DNA of 64,000 bases from Aliagarivorans marinus DSM 23064 (lineage in GTDB: Bacteria > Pseudomonadota > Gammaproteobacteria > Enterobacterales > Celerinatantimonadaceae), in contig NZ_AUBY01000015.1 of NCBI RefSeq assembly GCF_000429485.1, positions 1-64,000 of the forward strand, read 5' to 3'. The position numbers and the translations under genes are program-made. The notes under the pieces were generated by a model. The model made no database searches, was not told the DNA's origin, and saw only the letters and a program-made list of their open reading frames with translations. This document shows positions 1-9,129 of the stretch, piece after piece. The number at the start of each line of letters is the position of its first letter. Position 1 is the first letter of the stretch.

Positions 1-270
1 AGCGTCCAAAGTGACCACGTACACTTGATTGTAAAGGTTCCGCCAAAGCTGAGTGTTTCCAAGCTGATGGGGGCGCTAAAAGGGAAGATAGCTCTGAAGC
101 TATTCAACAAGTTTCCGTACTTGAGGAAGAACAAGCTTTGGGGCAACCACTTTTGGCAGCGAGGGTATTTCGTAGATACTGTGGGTATTAACGAAGAAAT
201 CATACGCCGATATGTAAGACATCAAGAGAAAGTTGAGCGTCAAGAGCAAGGTGAGTTGGCGCTGCACTAG
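1..270 (+). CDS. tnpA: IS200-type Y1 (HUH) transposase, 3' part
   Basis: The reading frame is open from the first base, so the gene starts before the window; only about 89 C-terminal codons are seen. The HUH-type motif DHVHLIV lies at its beginning, followed by the conserved stretch KLWGNHFWQRGYF and the C-terminal helix RRYVRHQ, whose Tyr is the expected catalytic Tyr of the family. IS200/IS605-family TnpA proteins cut and join single-stranded DNA at subterminal hairpins. Two hairpins follow directly downstream, so this looks like the transposase end of an intact right end and not a decayed fragment. Whether the element is complete cannot be told here. Confidence 0.9.
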   Translation, partial: SVQSDHVHLIVKVPPKLSVSKLMGALKGKIALKLFNKFPYLRKNKLWGNHFWQRGYFVDTVGINEEIIRRYVRHQEKVERQEQGELALH

Positions 271-273
271 ACA

Positions 274-332
274 AAGGCCCCCTTCGAGGGGGCTCATTCA
301 AAGCCACCTTCTTTAGAAGGTGGATATTTACT
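274..332. mobile_element. Probable IS200-type right end with two hairpins
   Basis: Two perfect hairpins follow the transposase stop: GCCCCCT-tcg-AGGGGGC near 276-293 and CCACCTTCT-tt-AGAAGGTGG at 304-323. A short AT-rich tail (atattta) comes next, just before the pgi stop at 350. IS200/IS605 elements lack terminal inverted repeats and are cut close to such a subterminal hairpin, so the element end is inferred near 330. The exact cleavage site is not proven. The first hairpin may also act as a terminator. Confidence 0.6.
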
Positions 333-349
333 ACGCGTTTGAGCTTAGC

Positions 350-2002
350 TTAGCGCCACGCTTTGAATGCGTTGATCAAGCCGTTAGTTGAGCTGTCGTG
401 GCTTGCGATAGCTTCATCGCCAGCCAGCTCAGGCAAGATCTGGTTAGCCAGCTGTTTACCCAGCTCAACACCCCACTGGTCGAAGCTGAAGATGTTCCAG
501 ATGATGCCTTGAACGAAGATCTTGTGCTCGTACATGGCAACCATCGCACCCAGGCTGAATGGGGTCACTTTCTTGACCAGCATCGAGTTGGTTGGCTTGT
601 TGCCGTCGAAGATCTTGAACGGAACCAGCTTGGCCACCTCTTCCAGGCTCTTACCGGCTTTGACGAACTCAGCTTCCACAGTGGCGCGGTCTTTACCAAA
701 GGCCAGTGCTTCGGTTTGTGCGAAGAAGTTCGACATCAGCTTCTGGTGGTGATCAGACAGCGGGTTGTGGCTGATAGCAGGTGCAATGAAGTCACATGGG
801 ATCAGCTTGGTGCCTTGGTGAATCAGCTGGTAGAAGGCGTGCTGGCCGTTGGTGCCAGGCTCACCCCAGATGATTGGGCCGGTTTGGTAGTCAACCGGGT
901 TGCCGTTACGGTCTACGCACTTACCGTTCGACTCCATGTCACCTTGCTGGAAGTAGGCAGCAAAGCGGTGCATGTACTGGTCGTAAGGTAGGATCGCAAC
1001 GCTCTCTGCGCCGTAGAAGTTGTTGTACCAGATGCCCAGCAGGCCCAGGATAACCGGCAGGTTTTGCTCGAAGTCGGCGTCAGCAAAGTGCTTGTCCATG
1101 GCATGGGCGCCATCGAGCAGCTCGATGAAGTTGTCGTAACCAACGGTTAGAGCAATCGACAGGCCAATGGCTGACCAAGACGAGTAACGGCCGCCAACCC
1201 AGTCCCAGAACTCGAACATGTTGTCGGTGTCGATGCCGAATTCAGCCACTGCGGTTGCATTAGTTGATAGCGCCGCAAAGTGCTTAGCAACGTGGGCTTG
1301 ATCGCCTGCAGAAGCCAGGAACCAATCACGCGCGCTGTGGGCGTTGGTCATGGTTTCTTGGGTGGTGAAGGTTTTCGATGCAATCAGGAACAGGGTGGTT
1401 TCTGGGTCGACTTTCTTCAGGGTCTCTGCGATGTGGGTGCCATCAACGTTGGATACGAAGAAGGTCTCGATGTGCTCAAGTTTGTAGGCGCCCAAGGCTT
1501 CGGTAATCATTACTGGGCCCAGATCAGAGCCACCGATACCGATGTTTACAATGCTTTCAATCGCTTTACCGGTGTAGCCTTTCCACTCGCCAGAGTGAAT
1601 CTTCTGACAGAAGCCTTTCATCTTCTCCAGTACTGCGTTTACGCCCGGCATGACATCTTCGCCAGCCACCATCACTGGGGTGTTTGCGCGGTTACGCAGT
1701 GCAGTGTGCAGTACCGCACGGCCTTCGGTTTGGTTGATGGCTTCGCCAGAGAACATTGCCTTGATGGCTTGGTCCAGCTTGGTTTCCTTGGCCAGGTCTA
1801 CCAGCTTCTGCATAGTTTCTTCGGTGATCAGGTTCTTCGAGTAGTCCAGCAGCAACTGGCCTTCGAAGTTCACCGAGAATTTGTCAAAGCGCTGCGCATC
1901 GGCTTTGAACAAATCAGCAAGTTGCATCTCTTTGTTGGCGTCAAAATGCGCCTGAAGGGCTTTCCAAGCCTCGGTTTGAGTTGGATTGATATTTTCCAGC
2001 AT
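350..2002 (-). CDS. pgi: Glucose-6-phosphate isomerase
   Basis: Cytosolic enzyme that interconverts glucose 6-phosphate and fructose 6-phosphate in glycolysis and gluconeogenesis. At 550 aa it matches the gammaproteobacterial enzyme. The PGI signatures are present: [14 protein letters not shown] near residue 267, DMESNG carrying the catalytic Glu near 357, and [11 protein letters not shown] with the catalytic His near 388; a Lys lies in the C-terminal GVELGKQL stretch. The start at 2002 gives the usual N-terminus. Its 3' end is only about 20 bp from the inferred IS200 right end, so the original terminator region has probably been replaced by the insertion. No operon partner; transcribed divergently from the GGDEF gene. 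Confidence 0.98.
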   Translation of the reverse strand: MLENINPTQTEAWKALQAHFDANKEMQLADLFKADAQRFDKFSVNFEGQLLLDYSKNLITEETMQKLVDLAKETKLDQAIKAMFSGEAINQTEGRAVLHTALRNRANTPVMVAGEDVMPGVNAVLEKMKGFCQKIHSGEWKGYTGKAIESIVNIGIGGSDLGPVMITEALGAYKLEHIETFFVSNVDGTHIAETLKKVDPETTLFLIASKTFTTQETMTNAHSARDWFLASAGDQAHVAKHFAALSTNATAVAEFGIDTDNMFEFWDWVGGRYSSWSAIGLSIALTVGYDNFIELLDGAHAMDKHFADADFEQNLPVILGLLGIWYNNFYGAESVAILPYDQYMHRFAAYFQQGDMESNGKCVDRNGNPVDYQTGPIIWGEPGTNGQHAFYQLIHQGTKLIPCDFIAPAISHNPLSDHHQKLMSNFFAQTEALAFGKDRATVEAEFVKAGKSLEEVAKLVPFKIFDGNKPTNSMLVKKVTPFSLGAMVAMYEHKIFVQGIIWNIFSFDQWGVELGKQLANQILPELAGDEAIASHDSSTNGLINAFKAWR

Positions 2003-2308
2003 GGTGGCTTCCTAATTATGTTGACCGAATATCGGCGCAGCCCGCGCCAATGGAGAAGAATTGTCCTTATGAACGGCACAAAGCGCAAGGGTATTAGATC
2101 AATGTTTATTGCGGGTTAAATCGACAGTGCGTCTTGAAACTTGGTGAAAACTCATAGAAACACCAGCTTAAACTGCTATCCATCTGAAAATACGATGGTT
2201 TTGTGAAGAAAACCGTCCTCTCCGTGAGCCCTTGCATTGTTGTCGCTCAGCCTTGGTTATACAATTTGTTGCGCAAATGATGATCAATATCCACAAGGAA
2301 CAGAGTAC
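2003..2308. other. Divergent intergenic region pgi / GGDEF gene
   Basis: About 300 bp between the pgi start and the preferred start of the diguanylate cyclase. It must contain both promoters. No convincing operator, riboswitch or RNA gene was seen. A TTG start at 2237 would extend the cyclase into this region by 24 codons, but it lacks a good ribosome binding site. Confidence 0.4.
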
Positions 2309-3454
2309 TTGCCAGCCACCAGCGCCCCGATTCGACAGGCCCACAACCAGTTCTTGCGCTTAGGTGGCAGTATTACTGCTTTGGTGCAAGCTGGGTTTGC
2401 CTGCCTATGGTGGTGGCTACTTACCCCAAGTATCGATGCCTTACTGCCCTCGGTTTGGCTGATAGCCTGCCTGGTCCTGTGTATTGCCACCTCACTGCAT
2501 GTTCGCCGCCATCTTGAGCACCACTCTATTACCTATCTGGTTCAGCAGCGTTGGTACTTTGTACTGTCTAGCTGCAGCGGGCTGCTGTGGGGCCTAGGCA
2601 TTTTGTTGTTCGCTCCGGCGCTGGAGAATGAGTGGAAGCTAGTGATTGTGTTGTTAGTGGGGCTGATGATGGGCCTATTAGCGATCCCCAACCTGCTGAG
2701 TATTCGCAGTTTCTCCGGTACCGTGCTGCCCTCATTAATTGCCTTGGCGGTGATGGCGGCCTCTGCCAGTCCTGCGGTGATACTGGCGGTAGTACTGGTG
2801 TGGTTGGTGTTCGGTATGTTGATATTGCTGCTTAAGCGCGCCAAGTTTTGGTTGGGCAGCAGCTTGGATCAGCACCATCGCGACCGGGAGTTGCTGAGCG
2901 AGCTGACTTCTGATCATCAGGCGATGCGTGAGCGCAGTGAACTGGACTCGCTGACACAGGTGTATAACCGCGCCAAGTTTGAGCAGATGCTTGAGCATTA
3001 CTGGCGCTTAGCCAGCCGCGCCTCGACCAGCATGAGCGTGCTGATGATCGATGTGGATTTCTTCAAGCCCTATAACGATAACTATGGCCATGTGGCGGGT
3101 GATCAATGCCTGCGTTTGGTGGCGGATACCTTACGGGCGGCACTGCAGCGGGAAGATGACTTGCTGGCGCGTTATGGCGGCGAGGAGTTTGTGATGATCC
3201 TACCGACCACCTCGAGCAAAGGGGCGATCCAGGTCAGTGAGCGAATAAAGCAGCACATGGCCACGGCAAGTTTGCGACATGAATACTCTGCGGTGGCAAG
3301 TCATGTTACTGTTAGCATCGGAATCTGTTGTTTAACACCCAGTTATCATAACAGTAGCATTGAGATACTAGAAAAAGCCGACCAAGCCCTCTATCAAGCC
3401 AAGCTGAGAGGACGAAATCAGGCTGTGATCGCCGCACGTGGAGAGCCTTTATGA
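2309..3454 (+). CDS. Membrane-bound GGDEF diguanylate cyclase
   Basis: Predicted c-di-GMP synthase. The N-terminal half carries about six hydrophobic segments (roughly residues 25-185) that form a membrane sensor without a clear MASE match; the C-terminal GGDEF domain follows. The active-site motif is GGEEF (about residues 290-294), and an intact inhibitory-site RxxD (REDD, about 281-284) precedes it at the canonical spacing, so the enzyme should be active and product-inhibited. I prefer the TTG start at 2309 because AAGGA lies nine bases upstream; the frame is open back to a TTG at 2237, which would give 405 aa. The stop overlaps the yihD start in ATGA, suggesting translational coupling. Confidence 0.85.
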   Translation: MPATSAPIRQAHNQFLRLGGSITALVQAGFACLWWWLLTPSIDALLPSVWLIACLVLCIATSLHVRRHLEHHSITYLVQQRWYFVLSSCSGLLWGLGILLFAPALENEWKLVIVLLVGLMMGLLAIPNLLSIRSFSGTVLPSLIALAVMAASASPAVILAVVLVWLVFGMLILLLKRAKFWLGSSLDQHHRDRELLSELTSDHQAMRERSELDSLTQVYNRAKFEQMLEHYWRLASRASTSMSVLMIDVDFFKPYNDNYGHVAGDQCLRLVADTLRAALQREDDLLARYGGEEFVMILPTTSSKGAIQVSERIKQHMATASLRHEYSAVASHVTVSIGICCLTPSYHNSSIEILEKADQALYQAKLRGRNQAVIAARGEPL

Positions 3455-3723
3455 GCATGCAGTTGCATCGAGTAGAAGAACTGATCGAACTATTAACCCC
3501 AATCTGGAAACGCCAACCGGAACTCAACTTGGTTGAGATGTTGGCGCTGGTAGCCGAGCGTGCCGGCTTCGAGCAGCCCTTGAGCGAGCTAAGCGACGAC
3601 ATTTTGATTTATCAATTGAAGATGTGGGATGCCGACAAGAGCGAGATGATCCCCGGTATCGCCAAAGATTGTGAAGATGACTTTAAAGCGGCGCTATTAA
3701 AGGCGCGCGGCATCAAGCAGTAA
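3451..3723 (+). CDS. yihD: YihD family protein (DUF1040)
   Basis: Small soluble 90-aa protein of the YihD family, recognised from the conserved pattern LNLVEML...LSDDILIYQLKMW...MIPGIAKD.EDDFKAALLKARG. The molecular function of the family is not established. Its start overlaps the stop of the preceding diguanylate cyclase by four bases, so the two are probably co-translated. In enterobacteria yihD sits beside yihE/srkA and dsbA; here srkA and dsbA are a few kilobases downstream, so the neighbourhood is partly conserved but has been opened by ccoG and other genes. Confidence 0.9.
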   Translation: MSMQLHRVEELIELLTPIWKRQPELNLVEMLALVAERAGFEQPLSELSDDILIYQLKMWDADKSEMIPGIAKDCEDDFKAALLKARGIKQ

Positions 3724-3836
3724 CCCCCTGAAATAACTAAAAGTAACAACATAATAAAGGCGGGCTTAGCCCCGCCGTCGACTCCCCAAGGAAGGGAGCC
3801 CCGTTAATCGGGAGCAACGTGGAGAAGGAGTGAGCC

Positions 3837-5234
3837 ATGAGTGAGCGGATCCCCGTAAAGCAGGTCGAACCCAAAAAACGCAAGCCCCAGGGCGACCGCT
3901 ATAACCCCAAAGACAAGATCTATGTGCGTGCCCAGCTAGGGCGTTTTCAGCTGTTGCGTAAGTACATGGGCTGGCTGTTTATCGTGGCATTTTTGTTGGT
4001 GCCGTTTATCCCTTGGGGTGAGCGGCAGGCGATCTTGTTAGACATTGGTGCCCGCCAATACCACTTCTTTGGCTTGACCTTGTGGCCGCAAGACCTGCTG
4101 CTGCTAGCCTGGTTCTTTATTGTGGCGGCCTTCGCCCTGTTCTTTATAACCACCTTTTTGGGGCGGGTGTGGTGTGGCTACCTGTGTCCGCAAACAGTGT
4201 GGACCTTCATCTTCATCTGGTTCGAAGAGAAGATCGAAGGTTCGGCCAACAAACGCCGTAAGCTTGACCAGATGCCGATGGATGGCAGCAAGTTCTTCAA
4301 GAAGTTTCTTAAGCACTTCGCCTGGCTGGCGGTCTCGCTATTCACCGCACTGGCCTTTGCCGCCTACTTTGTTCCGGTGAAGCAGCTGTGGGTAGAGTTC
4401 TTTACTTTCCAATCCAGCGCTGCCGTGACCTTCTCGGTGCTATTCTTCACCTTGGCGACCTATGCCAACGCTGGCTGGATGCGCACCATTGTGTGTACCC
4501 ATATGTGCCCTTATGCGCGCTTCCAGAGCGCCATGTTCGATAAAGACACCTACATTGTTGGTTACGACGAGCAGCGCGGCGAGCAGCGTGGCCCGCGTAA
4601 ACGCAAGGCCGATCCTAAAGCGCTTGGCTTGGGCGATTGCGTAGATTGCGACCTGTGTGTTCAGGTTTGTCCGGCGGGGATCGATATCCGCGATGGCCTG
4701 CAGTACGAGTGTATTAACTGCGGTGCCTGTATCGATGCCTGTGATGTGACCATGGAGCGGATGAACTATCCGAAGGGCCTGATCCGCTATACCACCGAGC
4801 ATAATCTGGCGGGCCAGCAAACCTCGGTGGTGCGGCCTAAGCTGATTGGCTATGGTTTGGTGCTGTCGGTGATCGTCGTCGCCTTTGTCATCACCTTGCT
4901 GAACGTGAAGCCGATGCAGCTGGACATTATTCGTGATCGCCAAGCCCTGTTTGTCACCAATAACGAGGGCTGGGTGGAGAACTCCTATACCTTGAAGATC
5001 ATCAACAAATCCAGCGAGCCCCAGCAGTTTGAGCTAAGCCTACTTGGCTTGGAAGACTATCAGTGGATCGGCCCGCAGGCCCTGCAGATCCCGGCCAACA
5101 CGGTTTGGACTCAACCGATCACCATCGCTGTTGACCCCTACGAGCTGGAGAGCCCTAATCTTGAGGTGCAGTTTGTGCTGAGTAGTCGCGGTCATCGTCT
5201 GGAGCATAGCAGCCGCTTTATCAGTGGTGGCTAA
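3837..5234 (+). CDS. ccoG: Cytochrome c oxidase accessory protein CcoG (FixG/RdxA)
   Basis: Inner-membrane iron-sulfur protein linked to copper delivery and assembly of cbb3-type cytochrome oxidase. The 465-aa product has about five membrane segments, two membrane-associated cysteine motifs (CGYLCP and CTHMCPYARFQ), and two ferredoxin-type clusters, CVDCDLCVQVCP and CINCGACIDAC (about residues 270-310). A periplasmic immunoglobulin-like C-terminal domain follows the last membrane segment. ATG at 3837 is preceded by GGAGAAGGAG. The cco structural genes are not in the window, so the gene is apart from its usual partners. A hairpin follows at 5245. Confidence 0.95.
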   Translation: MSERIPVKQVEPKKRKPQGDRYNPKDKIYVRAQLGRFQLLRKYMGWLFIVAFLLVPFIPWGERQAILLDIGARQYHFFGLTLWPQDLLLLAWFFIVAAFALFFITTFLGRVWCGYLCPQTVWTFIFIWFEEKIEGSANKRRKLDQMPMDGSKFFKKFLKHFAWLAVSLFTALAFAAYFVPVKQLWVEFFTFQSSAAVTFSVLFFTLATYANAGWMRTIVCTHMCPYARFQSAMFDKDTYIVGYDEQRGEQRGPRKRKADPKALGLGDCVDCDLCVQVCPAGIDIRDGLQYECINCGACIDACDVTMERMNYPKGLIRYTTEHNLAGQQTSVVRPKLIGYGLVLSVIVVAFVITLLNVKPMQLDIIRDRQALFVTNNEGWVENSYTLKIINKSSEPQQFELSLLGLEDYQWIGPQALQIPANTVWTQPITIAVDPYELESPNLEVQFVLSSRGHRLEHSSRFISGG

Positions 5235-5244
5235 CAGCATTAAT

Positions 5245-5269
5245 GCTGCCTGTGGAGACCGCAGGCAGC
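5245..5269 (+). terminator. Hairpin after ccoG
   Basis: GCTGCCTG(T)GG and CC(G)CAGGCAGC pair with a three-base loop eleven bases after the ccoG stop. The following bases (tactattctcgttt) hold only a weak T-rich stretch, so it is a likely but not textbook terminator. Confidence 0.5.
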
Positions 5270-5389
5270 TACTATTCTCGTTTGCTTGAGTCCATCCACT
5301 CGCTCTGGCGCACAGTTTAAATTCAAACACCTGTTCAATTTTTCAAACTGGTCTAACCTTATCGTTCTAAATCTACATGGAGGTAGAGC

Positions 5390-5776
5390 GTGAGCACGGC
5401 GTTACTAACACTGACTTGTTTAATCATCTTGCCCTATTTGCTGGCTGCCTACGGCGGCGTACTGAAGATGCGCCAGCATGGCAAGATCGACAATCGCGAC
5501 CCGCGCCAACAGGCGGAGCGCCTCGATAATTACGGCAAACGGGTCTACGCGGCGCAGCATAATGCCTGGGAGGCTCTTGCTGTGTTCTCCGCCACCTTGC
5601 TTATCGCCTATATTCAACAAGTGCCAGATACCTTGCTTAGTGTTGCCTCCTTGGTGTACCTGCTTACCCGGGTTGCTCATCCCTTGTTGTATCTAAAGGG
5701 CTTAGCAACCCTGCGTTCACTGGATGTGGTGCTCGGTTGGCTAAGTTGCCTGATTGTGATCGTTGCAGCTCTTTAG
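5390..5776 (+). CDS. MAPEG family membrane protein
   Basis: A 128-aa protein with about four hydrophobic segments and the MAPEG-type pattern: first helix, then NRDPRQQAERLDNYGKRVYAAQHNAWEAL, then further membrane helices with LTRVAHPLLYL. The family includes glutathione S-transferase-like and peroxidase enzymes of membranes, but bacterial members of this short type have no firmly assigned substrate. GTG at 5390 is the start; GGAGGT lies seven bases upstream. It appears monocistronic. Confidence 0.8.
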   Translation: MSTALLTLTCLIILPYLLAAYGGVLKMRQHGKIDNRDPRQQAERLDNYGKRVYAAQHNAWEALAVFSATLLIAYIQQVPDTLLSVASLVYLLTRVAHPLLYLKGLATLRSLDVVLGWLSCLIVIVAAL

Positions 5777-5857
5777 AGTAATTACTCTAGACTGGTAGGA
5801 ACAGTTTGATTACCCAAGACTGGTACACTCCCCCAATATTTTATCCGGTGAATAAGA

Positions 5858-6829
5858 ATGAGCGCCTTTTTATTTTCTGATTTAACCCCTGAACGGATCC
5901 TTGATGCCTTGGAATCTATCGGCGTGTATCCGGCCAGTGGTTTGTTGGCGCTTAACTCCTATGAAAACCGGGTCTATCAGTTTGCCGCCGAAGATGGCCA
6001 GCGTTACGTGGCCAAGTTTTATCGCCCCGAGCGTTGGAGCGAGCAGCAGATCCGCGAGGAGCATGCCTTCTCTATTCAGCTCAATGAAGCGGATATTCCA
6101 GTGGTGGCCCCCATCCAGCGCGATGGCGAGAGCCTGTTTAACTTCCAAGGCCTGTGGTTTTGCTTGTTTCCCAGTGTTGGCGGTCGCACCTATGAGGTGG
6201 ATAACCTCGATCAACTAGAGCGGGTTGGCCAGTATTTAGGGCGAATTCACCAGCTAGCGGGCGCGCAAACCTTCACGGCACGCCCAACCATTAGCTGTAG
6301 CGAGATGCTCGACGGGCCTTTGGCGCTACTGCGCCAGTTTGTGCCAGACAACCTACAAGACGCCTTCTTTACCATCGCCGATCTCGTGGCCAATGAAGCG
6401 CGCGAGCGTTATCAGCCCGAGCAAGTTATCCGCCTGCATGGCGACTGTCACCCTTCCAACATCTTGTGGCGCGATGGCCCGATGTTGGTGGACTTGGACG
6501 ATGCCCGTAATGGCCCTGCGGTTCAGGACCTATGGATGCTACTGGCCGGCGATGAAAACGAGCAGCGCCTGCAGCTAGAGGTATTGCTGGAGTCCTACGA
6601 AGAGTTCGCCAGCTTTGATACTCGCCAGCTGGCCTTGATTGAGCCGCTACGGGCGATGCGAATGATTCATTACATGGGGTGGTTGGCCAAGCGCTGGCAA
6701 GACCCGGCCTTTGGTCGCGCCTTCCCGTGGTTTAACACGCAGCAGTATTGGGAACAGCAGGTGTTGGCGCTGAAAGAGCAGATGGCGGCAATCCAGCAAG
6801 GGCCGATTCGATTAACACCGGGGTACTAG
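5858..6829 (+). CDS. srkA: Stress-response Ser/Thr protein kinase SrkA (YihE)
   Basis: Cytosolic aminoglycoside-phosphotransferase-fold kinase that in Escherichia coli counteracts the MazEF death pathway under stress and is induced by the Cpx response. The 323-aa length is typical. The catalytic loop HGDCHPSNILW gives Asp196 and Asn201; the metal-binding DLDDARNGPAVQDLW gives Asp212. Residues 50-54 (YVAKFYRPERW) carry the probable ATP-binding Lys. The CYTH gene starts one base after its stop codon, so co-transcription is likely. srkA usually lies directly before dsbA; here two genes are inserted between them. Confidence 0.95.
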   Translation: MSAFLFSDLTPERILDALESIGVYPASGLLALNSYENRVYQFAAEDGQRYVAKFYRPERWSEQQIREEHAFSIQLNEADIPVVAPIQRDGESLFNFQGLWFCLFPSVGGRTYEVDNLDQLERVGQYLGRIHQLAGAQTFTARPTISCSEMLDGPLALLRQFVPDNLQDAFFTIADLVANEARERYQPEQVIRLHGDCHPSNILWRDGPMLVDLDDARNGPAVQDLWMLLAGDENEQRLQLEVLLESYEEFASFDTRQLALIEPLRAMRMIHYMGWLAKRWQDPAFGRAFPWFNTQQYWEQQVLALKEQMAAIQQGPIRLTPGY

Positions 6830-6830
6830 G

Positions 6831-7304
6831 ATGGCACAGGAAATCGAGCGCAAGTTTTTAGTAAAGAGCAGTGACTATCGCGCGCAAGCCAGCTCTGATG
6901 CACGCATCGTGCAGGGCTACCTGAACAGCGCAGCGGAGCGAGCGGTCCGGGTGCGGATCTACGGTGAGCAGGGCTTCCTGACCATTAAGGGCAAAAGTAA
7001 TGACAGCGGCACCAGCCGCTATGAGTGGGAACGGGAGATCCCGCTGCAAGACGCCGAAGAGCTACTAGGCTTGTGTGAGCCGGGAGTTATCGATAAGCGC
7101 CGCTACCGGGTGGAGATCGATGGCTACTGCTTTGAGGTGGATGAATTCGCCGGCGACAACCAAGGGCTGATTATGGCCGAGGTTGAGCTGAGCGATGAAA
7201 ACGAGTCCTTTCCCCGCCCTGATTGGCTGGGAGAGGAGGTAACCGGACAGGTTGCCTACTATAACAGTGCCTTAAGTCGGCACCCTTTTAAATCCTGGGC
7301 TTAG
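6831..7304 (+). CDS. CYTH-domain protein, probable inorganic triphosphatase
   Basis: A 157-aa stand-alone CYTH protein. The signature EIERKFLV at residues 4-11 is complete, and alternating charged strands follow (RVRIYGEQGFLTIKGK, YEWEREIP, IDKRRYRVEI, FEVDEF, AEVELS) as expected for the eight-stranded triphosphate tunnel. Short bacterial CYTH proteins of this kind hydrolyse inorganic triphosphate; adenylate cyclase or thiamine-triphosphatase activity is possible in the superfamily but less likely. It begins one base after srkA and is probably in the same transcript. Confidence 0.88.
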   Translation: MAQEIERKFLVKSSDYRAQASSDARIVQGYLNSAAERAVRVRIYGEQGFLTIKGKSNDSGTSRYEWEREIPLQDAEELLGLCEPGVIDKRRYRVEIDGYCFEVDEFAGDNQGLIMAEVELSDENESFPRPDWLGEEVTGQVAYYNSALSRHPFKSWA

Positions 7305-7351
7305 CCCAAGGCTGGCCAGCGCAGCCAGCGTAAACAACAACGAGGAATAGC

Positions 7352-9019
7352 ATGACTCAGCTACTCACCCCCGTGGACGCTTTGTTGCATTGGACGCAAG
7401 AACACCCTGAGCGGGTATATCTCCGTCAGCCGATTGCTGGCGAGTTCCAAGAACGCACCTGGGCAATGGTCGCCGATGAAACGGCACGCATTGCAGCAGG
7501 CCTACAAGCGCAGGGGCTGGAGCGTGGCGACAAGGTCGCTATTCTGGCCAAGAACTCTGCCGAGTGGTTCATCATCGACCTGGCGATTACCATGGCCGGT
7601 TGTGTGAGTGTGCCGATCTACTCCACTGCCAATGCCGACACCGTGCGCTACATCCTGGAGCACAGCGAGTCGAAGCTGATCGTGGTCGGTAAGCTGGATA
7701 ACCCGGATGCGCAGGCGAAAGGTATTCCAGAGGGCATTGCGCGTATGGCGATGCCTTATCCGACTATCGAGTCAGAGCACCAGTGGTCTGATTGGCTCAA
7801 GCAATACGAGCCGTTGGCTGAGCCGGCCCAGTGGCAAGAGCAAGACATCATGACCTTGATCTACACCTCGGGCAGTACTGGTGAGCCAAAGGGCGCCGAG
7901 GTGAGCTTTGGCGCTTACCGCGCCGGTAGCTTGGGTTGGATGGAGGTATTCCAGCCGACCAAAGAAGATCGCGCGATTTCCTACCTGCCTTTGGCGCACA
8001 TCACCGAGCGCGTGTTGCTGCAAGGTGTGAGCCTGTACAATGGCGGCGTTGTGGTGAGCTTTGTTGAGTCGCTGGATACCTTTGCCGATAACCTGCAAAG
8101 CGTACAGCCGACCATGTTCCTATCGGTCCCGCGCCTGTGGGCTCGTTTCCAGCAAGCGGTATTTGAGAAGCTGCCGCCGAAAAAGCTGCACTTCCTGCTA
8201 AAAGTGCCGGTAATTGGCGGCCTGATCCGCAAGAAAATCCGCACCAACCTCGGCCTGCATCATGCCCGCTTACTTGGCTGTGGCAGCGCACCGGTGGCGC
8301 CAGCGTTGCTGGAGTGGTACCGCGACAAGCTGGGACTAAACATCGCCCAGGCTTGGGGGATGACCGAAAACATGGCTTATGGCACGGTGAACCTGCCGTA
8401 CCGCGCGGATAAGTATGACACCATCGGCAAGGCCTCGCCGGGTGTTGAGCTAAAGATCTCCGATGAAGGCGAGCTGCTGATGCGCAGCGAGGCGATGATG
8501 ACCGGTTATTACAAGCATCCTGAGCTGAATGACGAGTTCTTTAGCGACGGCTGGATGCACACCGGCGATAAAGGCAGCATCGATGCCGACGGTTATGTGA
8601 AGATTATTGGTCGGGTGAAAGAGAGCTTTAAAACCACCAAGGGCAAGTATGTCGCCCCGGTGCCGATCGAGCAGAAGCTGGCAGAGAACTCGATGGTTGA
8701 GCAGGTATGCGTTTGTGGTCAAGCGCTGACCCAGCCGATCGCCTTGGTGGTGCTGGCTGATGAGCTACATCACCATAGTCAGGAACAAATTGTTAACAGT
8801 TTGACCCGCACCGTTAAAGAGGTGAACAGCCAGATCGAGAGCCACGCGCGGATCGCCCATGTGCTGGTAGTCGATCAGCAGTGGAGCATCGAGAACGGCC
8901 TGCTAACGCCTACTCTCAAGATCCGCCGCCCACAAATCGAAAAGCACTACGATGCGCTGATCCATCAGCAGCATAGCCAGTTGGTCGACTTTGAGCGAGA
9001 CGACAACTGGGGACGTTAA
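7352..9019 (+). CDS. AMP-dependent long-chain fatty acyl-CoA ligase
   Basis: A 555-aa ANL-superfamily enzyme that would adenylate a fatty acid and transfer it to CoA. The AMP-binding P-loop LIYTSGSTGEPKG lies near residue 169, the acyl-binding gate YLPLAHITER near 211, the adenine motif AWGMTENMAYG near 332, and the FSDGWMHTGDKG / GRVKESFKTTKGKYVAP hinge in the C-terminal part. The long-chain (FadD15/FAA-like) type fits better than E. coli FadD. The start has GAGGAA upstream. It sits between srkA-CYTH and dsbA, an unusual position, and has no lipid-metabolism neighbour. Confidence 0.92.
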   Translation: MTQLLTPVDALLHWTQEHPERVYLRQPIAGEFQERTWAMVADETARIAAGLQAQGLERGDKVAILAKNSAEWFIIDLAITMAGCVSVPIYSTANADTVRYILEHSESKLIVVGKLDNPDAQAKGIPEGIARMAMPYPTIESEHQWSDWLKQYEPLAEPAQWQEQDIMTLIYTSGSTGEPKGAEVSFGAYRAGSLGWMEVFQPTKEDRAISYLPLAHITERVLLQGVSLYNGGVVVSFVESLDTFADNLQSVQPTMFLSVPRLWARFQQAVFEKLPPKKLHFLLKVPVIGGLIRKKIRTNLGLHHARLLGCGSAPVAPALLEWYRDKLGLNIAQAWGMTENMAYGTVNLPYRADKYDTIGKASPGVELKISDEGELLMRSEAMMTGYYKHPELNDEFFSDGWMHTGDKGSIDADGYVKIIGRVKESFKTTKGKYVAPVPIEQKLAENSMVEQVCVCGQALTQPIALVVLADELHHHSQEQIVNSLTRTVKEVNSQIESHARIAHVLVVDQQWSIENGLLTPTLKIRRPQIEKHYDALIHQQHSQLVDFERDDNWGR

Positions 9020-9129
9020 GCAATTGTAAATTAGCGTAAATACCCCCAAGCTGCGAGTGGTGTCATTGACGCCATCCGGCTGGGGATTTAAGCTCATGGC
9101 TTGCGATTAACCGAATCTAGGGAATTTCA

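Noticed and set aside
398-991. 197-aa ORF opposite pgi
   Set aside because: Antisense shadow of the conserved pgi coding sequence.
1280-2119. 279-aa ORF opposite pgi
   Set aside because: Antisense shadow of a high-GC-third-position gene; no family motifs and no ribosome site.
3759-3836. Hairpins GGCGGG/CCCGCC and CTCCC/GGGAG before ccoG as a terminator or riboswitch
   Set aside because: No T-run and no recognisable riboswitch core; stems are short, so no call was made.
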